Of a DNA stretch of 5,824 nt, positions 1-5,122 are shown in pieces. Origin of the DNA: Candidatus Hydrogenedentota bacterium (GTDB lineage Bacteria > Hydrogenedentota > Hydrogenedentia > Hydrogenedentales > CAITNO01); the NCBI GenBank assembly GCA_022710255.1, contig JAKLHG010000271.1:1-5824 (forward strand), read 5' to 3'. Position 1 is the stretch's first letter. Every line of letters begins with the position of its first letter. Below the pieces are notes generated by a model, which was not told where the DNA came from, made no database searches, and saw only the letters and a list, made by a program, of their open reading frames with translations. The translations under genes were made by a program, and so were the position numbers.

Positions 1-805
1 CATAGAGCGCTGCAACGGAGCTTACACGAACCTGTACGCGGAATGGTTCTCCCTGGTTGAGACCGAAGGAACCGGCAAGCTGACGGGCCTGCTTATTAAT
101 TCGGATGGCTTTGAATCGTACTTCAGAAGTCGCTACTGCGCGCATGCGATGAACGGCCAGCAACATATCCTTCGCTTCTTTCGGGGTGTCCTGCATGTTC
201 GTCGGCCGGACGCGCAGGTAAAGGCTTTCATGAAAAACAATCATCTGGTAGGGCGCTACCGTATAAAGATGCGGCTCTGCATGTTTCGGGCTGATATAAA
301 TAATGTCACACAGGCGATGTTCACGAATGGCCCGGATCAGGTCGGTAATGATAAATTCTTTGTTGGTGTAATCAATCATCCCCTTGGGTTTTACAAGCGT
401 GTAGGATGCCATGATGCCATCACGATCGTCAAAATCTGGCAAAAGCGTGGTTGCCCCTTGTAACGTCCGGGTTATTTCTTTCCGGTAACTGTCTGGCAGC
501 AGGTGCCAAACCATGTCACGGCAGAGCAACAACTTGCCCAACCCTTCAGCATCCAGCGAAATGTTAGGTGTTCTTTGCGTTTTTCTCGCTTGATAAAACT
601 TTTCCCTGCCGGTGATCCATGTGTCGAGGATGAGCCAGTGGCTGCGTTCAATTTGTTCTACATTACGAAGTACCGTTTGCTTGGAGCATTGAAAGGTTTG
701 CGCAAGTTGTGTCAGGGAATGGGCCCGTCCGGAAAAGAGAAAGAGGCTGAACAAGCCGATGACTTTTTGGGAAGGGCCGCTGTAAGGGTCTTTTTTGGTA
801 GGCAT
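1..805 (-). CDS. HTH-WYL transcriptional regulator (3' end beyond the window)
   Basis: This frame is open from an ATG at 805 to the window edge and gives 268 residues with no stop. An in-frame TGA three codons before the ATG makes this the first possible Met start; the Shine-Dalgarno match (AGGA, 4 nt away) is weak. Residues about 12-55 form a DeoR/YafY-type helix-turn-helix (SLTQLAQTFQCSKQTVLRN). Residues about 150-205 resemble a WYL ligand-sensing domain, with P185 and LYL at 195-197 in the place of the signature tripeptide. Residues 247-268 (FGLN.GEPFRVQVRVSS) look like the start of the C-terminal WCX segment. Family members are usually about 300-340 aa, so some 50-70 residues are missing. 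They are DNA-binding regulators, some sensing nucleotides or oligonucleotides and some located near defence genes. The target here cannot be told. The gene lies downstream of the terminator at 1096-1128, so it should be its own transcription unit. Confidence 0.88.
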   Translation of the reverse strand, partial: MPTKKDPYSGPSQKVIGLFSLFLFSGRAHSLTQLAQTFQCSKQTVLRNVEQIERSHWLILDTWITGREKFYQARKTQRTPNISLDAEGLGKLLLCRDMVWHLLPDSYRKEITRTLQGATTLLPDFDDRDGIMASYTLVKPKGMIDYTNKEFIITDLIRAIREHRLCDIIYISPKHAEPHLYTVAPYQMIVFHESLYLRVRPTNMQDTPKEAKDMLLAVHRMRAVATSEVRFKAIRINKQARQLAGSFGLNQGEPFRVQVRVSSVAALY

Positions 806-897
806 AGTGTCCTGTCAGGCGCGTTAATATGTGAAGATGTTCTTGGGAAATGTACAACAGAAAAAAATAGTTAAAAAAAAAATACATTACATTCCGG

Positions 898-927
898 ATT
901 ATGGAATATCTTCATGGCATAATGCAA
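898..927 (-). promoter_or_regulatory. possible sigma-70 promoter for the WYL regulator
   Basis: On the minus strand, TTGCAT (927-922) is followed after 18 bp by CATAAT (903-898). The -10 matches consensus at five of six positions and the -35 only loosely. The expected start near 891 would give a leader of about 85 nt containing T10 and T7 runs. This is inferred from motif and position only. Confidence 0.25.
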
Positions 928-953
928 CACGTGGCCGATACGTTGGTTCCGTG

Positions 954-975
954 TCCCCATCGCATGGGGATTTTT
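954..975 (+). terminator. hairpin plus T5, plus-strand terminator-like
   Basis: TCCCCAT (954-960) and ATGGGGA (964-970) form a perfect 7-bp stem with a 3-nt CGC loop, followed at once by TTTTT (971-975). This is the form of an intrinsic terminator on the plus strand. No plus-strand gene is visible upstream, so what it would terminate is unclear. On the minus strand the hairpin is not followed by T residues. Confidence 0.4.
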
Positions 976-1094
976 CAAGCTCCGGTGAGGCAACAGGTTC
1001 GTGTTTGCACGGCACAGGTTTTTGGGAGAACAAATTCAGGGGAGCAGTACCTTTTCCCCGCCTGTGCCGTGCCATTGCTAAAATTGGAGCTGAA
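974..1094. repeat. nested inverted-repeat element, possible structured RNA
   Basis: The core is a perfect 12-bp inverted repeat, GCACGGCACAGG (1007-1018) and CCTGTGCCGTGC (1061-1072). An outer stem pairs 974-983 with 1086-1094 (TTCaAGCTCC with GGAGCTGAA, A977 bulged). Inside the core, GGGAGAA (1024-1030) can pair with TTTTCCC (1052-1058) with one G-T pair. A smaller hairpin is possible on the 5' side (GCAA at 990-993 with TTGC at 1005-1008, partly competing with the core). The overall form is one long irregular hairpin with a large asymmetric bubble. I do not recognise it: the SRP RNA tetraloop motif, RNase P motifs and known riboswitch cores are not present. It starts next to the T-tract of the terminator of the 291-aa gene. 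It could be an RNA on either strand, or a small palindromic repeat of the REP or MITE kind. Confidence 0.5.
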
Positions 1095-1095
1095 C

Positions 1096-1128
1096 AAAAA
1101 AAAGCGATGGACATTTTATGCCCATCGC
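1096..1128 (-). terminator. intrinsic terminator of the secreted-protein unit
   Basis: On the minus strand, an 11-bp stem with one G-U pair (1128-1118 with 1114-1104, outer part GCGATGG/CCATCGC) closes a 3-nt loop and is followed by eight T residues (1103-1096). It lies 27 bp after the stop codon of the 291-aa gene. This is a classic rho-independent terminator and the strongest one in the window. Confidence 0.93.
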
Positions 1129-1155
1129 ACTCTGTTAATGGTCGGATTATTGGTG

Positions 1156-2031
1156 TCAAATACCAAAAATATCCAATGTGGACACCATCCAGGAATCGCC
1201 CTCTTTCTGACAGGTCAATTCCAATGTGAAACTGCCGAAAAGGCCTTCCACATCAACGGGGTAGATAACCGCCTTATCGCCTTCAATTTTTACTTCCGTG
1301 TCGTCTGTAATAATTTTCAAGTCATCTACATACCCTGCCTGAACGGCTTCGTCCAGGAAACTGCGTAGTTCCGCTTTACTGCCATACTCATAGTGTTCAA
1401 ATTTTTCGGAAACAGCAGCCATGGCGGCATCCAGTTCTTTTGCGGCCAGTTTATTCAAAAACACTTTAGCCTGTGAAAGGATGCTTTCTTCGGGTTTCTC
1501 CACCGGTGCGGCAGCAGGAGCAGCCCCTTCGTTTTTTGCTTTCATTTTCCCGGCAGGCGCTTTGCCTTGAGCACGGGCGGGTACTTCATGCTTTCCGGCC
1601 AGTTTGGCCATAAAGCCCTTTTTTACCTGGTCCATATTGGATACCATCATATATAATTTTGCAACGGCTTTCGCGTCCATAACGGCCGACGCTTCATTTA
1701 CGGCGCTTTGTTTCAACCGCAGTATGTTCATGTCGAGACCCATTACATCCTGTGTAAGAGTGGAGACCGTGGGGCCCGATTCGTTCTGGGCGAGGGCTTT
1801 GTTTAGGGCGGCTTGTTTTTCTTCCCGCTGCTTCAAATACCCGTCCATGGTGCTGCGATATTGACGGTACCCGGCCAGCACATCCATCATCTCATAATCT
1901 CCAAGGCCTAATTCATCAGTAAACTGAAGAAGCAGTGCCATTTCCAGTGCTGCATCCGCAGCAAGGTCAGCGTGGGCGAATCCCGAAAATACTAGCGCAG
2001 CTGCCATTAAGGCTACCAGACCATGTTTCAT
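1156..2031 (-). CDS. secreted protein with helical N-terminal half and probable NTF2-like C-terminal domain
   Basis: The 291-aa product starts with a clear type I signal peptide: MKH, a hydrophobic stretch to residue 18, and cleavage expected after A-H-A at 21. Residues about 24-147 are charged and rich in Ala, Leu and Met, and should be mostly alpha-helical with possible coiled coil. Residues about 149-178 are a low-complexity Ala/Pro/Lys linker. Residues about 182-291 have the layout of an NTF2/SnoaL-like cone: helix with alternating Ala and Lys, a second helix with ELRSFLDEAV, then strands ending in GDSWMVSTLDIFGI. No catalytic motif is evident, so ligand binding or an envelope role is more likely than enzymatic activity. 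The start is supported by AAGGAG (2045-2040) 8 nt before ATG. It lies 149 bp after the GxGYxYP gene and ends at the terminator 1128-1096. The domain calls are by pattern only; the function is unknown. Confidence 0.85.
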   Translation of the reverse strand: MKHGLVALMAAALVFSGFAHADLAADAALEMALLLQFTDELGLGDYEMMDVLAGYRQYRSTMDGYLKQREEKQAALNKALAQNESGPTVSTLTQDVMGLDMNILRLKQSAVNEASAVMDAKAVAKLYMMVSNMDQVKKGFMAKLAGKHEVPARAQGKAPAGKMKAKNEGAAPAAAPVEKPEESILSQAKVFLNKLAAKELDAAMAAVSEKFEHYEYGSKAELRSFLDEAVQAGYVDDLKIITDDTEVKIEGDKAVIYPVDVEGLFGSFTLELTCQKEGDSWMVSTLDIFGI

Positions 2032-2064
2032 GTTTCATTCTCCTTTCAGGTTGTCGATTTTCAC

Positions 2065-2094
2065 TTTATAGTTTTATTATACGCTGACGTTTAA
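2065..2094 (-). promoter_or_regulatory. possible promoter for the 291-aa secreted-protein gene
   Basis: TTAAAC (2094-2089), an 18-bp spacer and TATAAA (2070-2065) give a plausible sigma-70 promoter just before the Shine-Dalgarno site. A perfect TATAAT (2081-2076) lies between them but has no good -35 at the right distance. The site overlaps a loose dyad, ACGCT (2081-2085) with AGCGT (2101-2105) and CGTT (2088-2091) with AACG (2093-2096), which could be an operator. Confidence 0.35.
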
Positions 2095-2156
2095 CGCCAA
2101 AGCGTGACACTCTATAATTATTGGACCGTATCCTAGGAAGCTCGGTTTCATCTTTT

Positions 2157-2194
2157 GGGCCCATAGCGTATAAAAAGACCCTATGGATACGCCC
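2157..2194. repeat. interlocked inverted repeats at the end of the GxGYxYP gene
   Basis: Two 6-bp inverted repeats are interleaved: CCATAG (2161-2166) with CTATGG (2181-2186), and GCGTAT (2166-2171) with ATACGC (2187-2192). GGGC (2157-2160) and GCCC (2191-2194) frame them. In the minus-strand transcript the order is A, B, A', B', so the two stems are mutually exclusive or form a pseudoknot. The TAG stop codon (2183-2181) lies inside. No T-run follows that would make it an intrinsic terminator. Confidence 0.35.
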
Positions 2195-3995
2195 TGTTTC
2201 TGAGGTAATCGCGATACAAGGCAAAAAACGAATAGGGATCGCAGAATACCCAATCATGAACTTCATGTCTGGCCAACAGGGACTCGTGAACCTTCTTCAT
2301 CGTTGTCGGTGTCTGCAATATCCATCGGAACACAAGAAACTGGGGTTTTGATTTGATGGCAAAGCCAGCCATTTCATCGGCGGTGGTGGAGATAGTCTCG
2401 AGTCTCGGGTAAATGTCTGAAGTGTGCCGTATAAAGGGTGTCTCAGCCACCAGGGACTTTTCAAAACCAAGCTGCATTCCGACGCCATCAGGAGAAAATC
2501 GTGTATAGATTTCCTGTATGTTCAAGGGCATAGCGCCATGAAAACCGTTGATGACAAAACCCGTTATGGAATAATCGAATCTGTCGTAATACCGCTTATT
2601 ATGTTCTTCCCAAAGCGTCAGGGCGTCCGGTAACCCGCTGTCCAGCCGGTTTCCCTGAAGCAGGTTAGGATTTAGATAGCCTGCTCCGGAATCGCCAGCA
2701 ATAAACCAGTCATTGAGGCTGGCGGTGGTGAATACATGGTCGAAAACATAGGGAACACGGTCCGAGAGATTAGGATTGAATGCCCAGGCGGCAGGAAGAC
2801 TGCCCCGTGCAGGATCGTCCCAAATGCGCGGGATGTTTCGGGAAAGCCAGGCTGCGGAATCATAATCGCCCATATAAATCAATACATAGGTCTTCTCCTC
2901 AAGTGGCGGCGGCTGAGGGCGGGAATGTTGCTTGTAGTCTTTTTTCAACGGATAGTGACAATAGGCGGAGGCGTTTGGAAGACAGACCAATCCCAGAGCG
3001 TCGGCATCGAGAATGGCATTGTACGCGGAAAACAAGGCCACATATTCCCATTCAGTGGGAACAGGGTCGTGTTTCCCACCCGCCTGACCATGGCTCGTAT
3101 ATTTTAAGTCCCAGGAGACAAACCCGCCGATAGTCGTAAAGGATTTACCGCCATTAATCTTATATTGGGCACGGAGTATCTGAGTGAGTGTGTCGCGGTC
3201 CGTGCCCATGGGTTGGTTGGGGTCGTCCATGGGGAGTTCATCAGGCCACACCAGTAAGTCGAAGAAGAATGCTTTCTGGGAAATGAAATAATCATGATTG
3301 GCAAGAGTGCTGTTAGGAAGGTCCGGGTACTGGAATCCAGATTGTCCCGGCCGTTGTGTATAGGCATCAATATAGAAGGCCATCAGTGCCGGATTACATT
3401 TTCCGGCATCAAGATAACGGCGTTTTGCCCAAAGATAGGCGTCACATTTTGCGCTTCCCGTTTCCGCTCCCGTAAACATGCCGGTTAGATTTTCACGGAT
3501 ATTTATCGTTTCGCCGCAGTTTTCCAAATAAGCAAGTAACGGACTATTCATGCGTATTGGCAACAGACCTTCGACACCGCACATGGTGGCGGCAATATTT
3601 GAGGTGGCCGGTACCGCAGGGTCCCACAGAACATACCCTTGGAAGCAACCGGAAAACTGTTTTAGTAGCGCTGTTAAACTGCTAGTGCGTGAAACAGTCC
3701 GGTCGCACAACCAGCCTCTTTGCATTTTCTCGAGCCAATAATCATCGACATTAAGGAAACCTTCCGGCCCTTCCGCTTCCAAAAATCGAATTAGCAGTTG
3801 AGGCGACTCTCTATTTGCCAACCCCTGCAAGGCACTAACCAGTTTTAAAGCGTCATACTGGCTCACCGAATCTTGGGGAAGTTGCGTTAAGGTTTCCTTG
3901 AAATCAAAGTATACTAGGGGATAATCATCGCCATAAGCGCAAAGAGAAACAAGAATAGCAAAAATAACAAATAAATAATTTGTGTTATTATTCAT
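2181..3995 (-). CDS. secreted GxGYxYP-family protein
   Basis: The 604-aa product begins with a signal peptide: a hydrophobic core at residues about 7-19 and likely cleavage after A-Y-G at 22. The lipobox rule is not met, because the residue before Cys19 is Leu. Residues 57-69 (QGLANRESPQLLI) match the conserved start of the GxGYxYP N-terminal region, and GAGYLNP at 437-443 is a variant of the motif that names the family, with Asn instead of Tyr at the sixth position. A MGDYDSAAW segment at 375-383 is another acidic conserved-looking stretch, and the C-terminus (DPYSFFALYRDYL) fits the usual end of such proteins. The family occurs in Bacteroidetes and PVC bacteria, often near polysaccharide degradation genes, and has no established activity. 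The ATG at 3995 has only a weak Shine-Dalgarno site. The 291-aa secreted protein follows with no terminator visible between them, so co-transcription is plausible. Confidence 0.85.
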   Translation of the reverse strand: MNNNTNYLFVIFAILVSLCAYGDDYPLVYFDFKETLTQLPQDSVSQYDALKLVSALQGLANRESPQLLIRFLEAEGPEGFLNVDDYWLEKMQRGWLCDRTVSRTSSLTALLKQFSGCFQGYVLWDPAVPATSNIAATMCGVEGLLPIRMNSPLLAYLENCGETINIRENLTGMFTGAETGSAKCDAYLWAKRRYLDAGKCNPALMAFYIDAYTQRPGQSGFQYPDLPNSTLANHDYFISQKAFFFDLLVWPDELPMDDPNQPMGTDRDTLTQILRAQYKINGGKSFTTIGGFVSWDLKYTSHGQAGGKHDPVPTEWEYVALFSAYNAILDADALGLVCLPNASAYCHYPLKKDYKQHSRPQPPPLEEKTYVLIYMGDYDSAAWLSRNIPRIWDDPARGSLPAAWAFNPNLSDRVPYVFDHVFTTASLNDWFIAGDSGAGYLNPNLLQGNRLDSGLPDALTLWEEHNKRYYDRFDYSITGFVINGFHGAMPLNIQEIYTRFSPDGVGMQLGFEKSLVAETPFIRHTSDIYPRLETISTTADEMAGFAIKSKPQFLVFRWILQTPTTMKKVHESLLARHEVHDWVFCDPYSFFALYRDYLRNRAYP

Positions 3996-4024
3996 TGATT
4001 ATCTTATCTCAAGTTGAAATAATA

Positions 4025-4054
4025 TATATAGTAGTAGATCACACGAATCACTAA
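4025..4054 (-). promoter_or_regulatory. possible promoter for the GxGYxYP gene
   Basis: TTAGTG (4054-4049), an 18-bp spacer and TATATA (4030-4025) lie just upstream of the ATG at 3995; the start would be near 4018, giving a leader of about 23 nt. The surrounding stretch 4000-4085 is very AT-rich and includes the 14-bp palindrome AAAATATATATTTT (4064-4077). In such AT-rich DNA the match is weak evidence. Confidence 0.3.
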
Positions 4055-4111
4055 ATCTTCATAAAAATATATATTTTAGATATAGGGTAGAATGTACCCA
4101 TCAACAAAAGA

Positions 4112-4140
4112 TGGCACGACAAATCGTTTGTTTGGCACGA
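4112..4140 (+). repeat. direct repeat TGGCACGA, 21 bp apart
   Basis: TGGCACGA occurs at 4112-4119 and 4133-4140, exactly 21 bp or about two helical turns apart. The second copy is the -24 half of the sigma-54 site. The first has the -24 half but lacks a TTGC -12 half. Between them ACAAA (4119-4123) and TTTGT (4127-4131) form a small dyad. This may be a duplicated or decoy sigma-54 element, or a protein binding site. Confidence 0.5.
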
Positions 4141-4148
4141 GCATTGCT
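4133..4148 (+). promoter_or_regulatory. sigma-54 (RpoN) -24/-12 promoter
   Basis: TGGCACGAGCATTGCT matches the sigma-54 consensus TGGCACG-N4-TTGCW at every defined position, with GG at 4134-4135 and GC at 4146-4147 separated by the required 10 bp. The expected transcription start is near 4159. Sigma-54 promoters need an enhancer-binding ATPase, whose sites normally lie about 80-150 bp upstream, here in the AT-rich DNA around 4000-4080. No plus-strand protein gene follows, so the product is most likely the RNA ending at 4287. Confidence 0.8.
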
Positions 4149-4181
4149 CCCAAATCATCTTCGGACCTCGAAAAATTTTAC

Positions 4182-4210
4182 TTGAGGATTTGGTCGAAAC
4201 ATGATACAAT
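4182..4210 (+). promoter_or_regulatory. sigma-70-type promoter inside the small-RNA unit
   Basis: TTGAGG (4182-4187), a spacer of exactly 17 bp and TACAAT (4205-4210) match the sigma-70 consensus at four and five of six positions. The expected start is near 4217, leaving about 71 nt to the terminator. It could provide a basal short form alongside the sigma-54 long form. Confidence 0.6.
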
Positions 4211-4223
4211 ACTTGTGGTCAGT

Positions 4224-4235
4224 GCCATATATGGC
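4224..4235. promoter_or_regulatory. 12-bp palindrome at the sigma-70 start, operator-like
   Basis: GCCATATATGGC is a perfect 12-bp palindrome covering about +8 to +19 relative to the predicted sigma-70 start. That position suits a repressor operator. In the RNA it could form only a small 4-bp stem. Confidence 0.35.
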
Positions 4236-4250
4236 GTTTCTCCTTCCGCG

Positions 4251-4287
4251 GAGGCCTGGTACGAAATCGTGTCAGGCCTCTTTTCTT
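4251..4287 (+). terminator. intrinsic terminator of the candidate small RNA
   Basis: GAGGCCTG (4251-4258) pairs perfectly with CAGGCCTC (4273-4280). An inner ACGA/TCGT stem (4261-4264 with 4267-4270) extends it, and TTTTCTT follows. The T-run exists only on the plus strand, so it does not terminate lspA, which arrives from the other side. Confidence 0.85.
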
Positions 4288-4337
4288 ATGCCTTCGTGAT
4301 GAGCGGTGGAGCGTCCGCCGTTGACGATCATCTTGTA

Positions 4338-4883
4338 TTACATCTGCTTTGTCGATGACGATTTCTTTTTATCGTTGTCTTGTCTTCGCATAGGAAGAAT
4401 TTCGTTTCCGATTATCAGGAACAGTCCAGCCATAATGGCCACATCGGCCACATTGAATATGCCTGTGCGCAGATGGAATTGATTGACATTCAGCCCCATA
4501 TTCATGAAATCTACTACGCGTCCGTGACGAAATATTCTGTCTATAAGATTGCCGATGCCACCGGCTGCGACCAGGCTGAAGGCAAAGAGGGGAAGCATCG
4601 TAATCTTTTTACTGATGAACATATACAAAATCAAGGCGCCCAGAATTAGGGCATTTAGTCCGGTCATAACAGTAGTGCGTACCCCGCCGGGCAGGTTTGC
4701 GCCCAAGCTGAGGAAGGCGCCTGTATTTTCAGCATACTGTAACCGGAACGTATCTCCACAAAAGCGATAGGCGGATTGAGTGTTCGATAAATAGCTTATT
4801 GCAAGCCACTTGGTACCATGGTCGAGGGCGATTAAAAGCACCAGAACAGAAAACACAACCATAATGCGTCGAGAAGTTGTCAA
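4338..4883 (-). CDS. lspA: lipoprotein signal peptidase (signal peptidase II)
   Basis: LspA is the inner-membrane aspartyl protease that cleaves signal peptides of diacylglyceryl-modified prolipoproteins at the lipobox Cys. With the TTG start at 4883 the product has 181 residues and the family signatures in order: DHGTKW at 21-26, ENTGAFLSLG from 52, GGIGNLIDR at 108-116, VVDFMNMG with catalytic Asp125, and FNVADVAIMAG with catalytic Asp147. Four membrane segments fit about 8-22, 70-90, 96-112 and 145-162. The TTG start is chosen because AGGAG (4895-4891) precedes it by 7 nt. The frame stays open upstream to a TTG at 4964, and an ATG at 4862 lies seven codons inside; neither has as good a ribosome site. 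The C-terminus is a short Lys/Ser-rich cytoplasmic tail. No terminator is seen after the stop. Confidence 0.96.
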   Translation of the reverse strand: MTTSRRIMVVFSVLVLLIALDHGTKWLAISYLSNTQSAYRFCGDTFRLQYAENTGAFLSLGANLPGGVRTTVMTGLNALILGALILYMFISKKITMLPLFAFSLVAAGGIGNLIDRIFRHGRVVDFMNMGLNVNQFHLRTGIFNVADVAIMAGLFLIIGNEILPMRRQDNDKKKSSSTKQM

Positions 4884-5122
4884 AATCGTTCTCCTGAGAA
4901 GTTTGTTTATAGTTGTCCTGCCATAAATTGCGGGAACTTTAAACGGGCAGCGCATTCGTGACAATGATTACTTCAGTATCAGATGAAGCCTCTAAGTTTA
5001 TACGGTGTCGGCTACTGGTCATTTGTATCTCGTGATTACAGTCCCTTGTATCCTCCCTTTTTAGGAAATTCCTTCAAGTTACGATTTGCGTGTCAGAACT
5101 GAATATCCAGATATTAAGGAGT
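4884..5122. other. intergenic region between the pfaD-like gene and lspA
   Basis: About 240 bp without a convincing gene. No hairpin with T-run follows the pfaD-like stop codon on the minus strand, so readthrough into lspA is possible. The stretch holds an odd-centred palindrome AGGAAATTCCT (5063-5073), a Shine-Dalgarno-like GGGAGG (5056-5051) without a suitably placed start codon, a 27-codon frame judged non-coding, and the candidate lspA promoter. Confidence 0.5.
4936..4964 (-). promoter_or_regulatory. possible promoter for lspA
   Basis: TTGTCA (4964-4959, five of six matches), a 17-bp spacer and TAAAGT (4941-4936, four of six) would start transcription near 4929, about 46 nt before the TTG start of lspA. 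If correct it also argues against the longer lspA frame starting at 4964. Confidence 0.35.

Larger units (their letters stand above)
4159..4287 (+). ncRNA. candidate small RNA with sigma-54 and sigma-70 starts
   Basis: The unit is defined by its ends: a consensus sigma-54 promoter giving a start near 4159, a second sigma-70-type promoter giving a start near 4217, and an intrinsic terminator at 4251-4287. The RNA would be about 129 or 71 nt. Local pairing includes CCTC(g)AA with TTGAGG around 4166-4187 in the long form and GCCA/TGGC (4224-4235). CTCC at 4240-4243 could pair with GGAG at 4250-4253 and so compete with the terminator stem. Two plus-strand frames cross the unit: one starts upstream of the sigma-54 start and runs into lspA, and a 32-codon frame runs through the terminator with a poorly spaced Shine-Dalgarno. 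Neither looks coding. It points towards the 3' end of lspA. The family is not recognised. Confidence 0.6.

Noticed and set aside
149..874. Plus-strand open frames of 104 and 123 codons
   Set aside because: They lie on the opposite strand of the HTH-WYL gene, whose minus-strand frame shows clear domain structure; the plus-strand translations have none.
891..907. ATTCC/GGAAT hairpin followed by T10 on the minus strand as a terminator
   Set aside because: The stem has only 5 bp with a 7-nt loop, is mostly A-T, and is separated from the T-run by several bases; it also overlaps the candidate WYL promoter.
974..1094. Nested inverted repeat as bacterial SRP RNA, using TCAGG...GGAGCAG at 1036-1046
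   Set aside because: The conserved domain IV tetraloop and its CCGGAAGG context are absent; the resemblance is limited to a few bases.
831..1368. Plus-strand frames of 132 and 155 codons and a minus-strand frame of 86 codons around 831-1368
   Set aside because: They cross the orphan hairpin, the nested inverted repeat, the strong terminator and the 3' end of the 291-aa gene; no domain, no ribosome site, low-complexity Lys codons from the A-tracts.
4202..4300. 32-codon plus-strand frame starting ATG-ATA-CAA in the small RNA
   Set aside because: Its GAGG is 13 nt from the ATG, the ATG overlaps the -10 box of the sigma-70 promoter, and the frame runs through the terminator hairpin.
4092..4358. 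Plus-strand 88-codon frame over the small-RNA region
   Set aside because: It starts upstream of both predicted transcription starts, runs through the terminator and ends inside lspA; no Shine-Dalgarno and no recognisable domain.
4939..5022. 27-codon minus-strand frame before lspA, ending in TEVIIVTNALPV
   Set aside because: The end faintly recalls the VVSNRLPV start of trehalose-phosphate synthases, but it is too short, stops at once, lacks a good ribosome site, and overlaps the likely lspA promoter.
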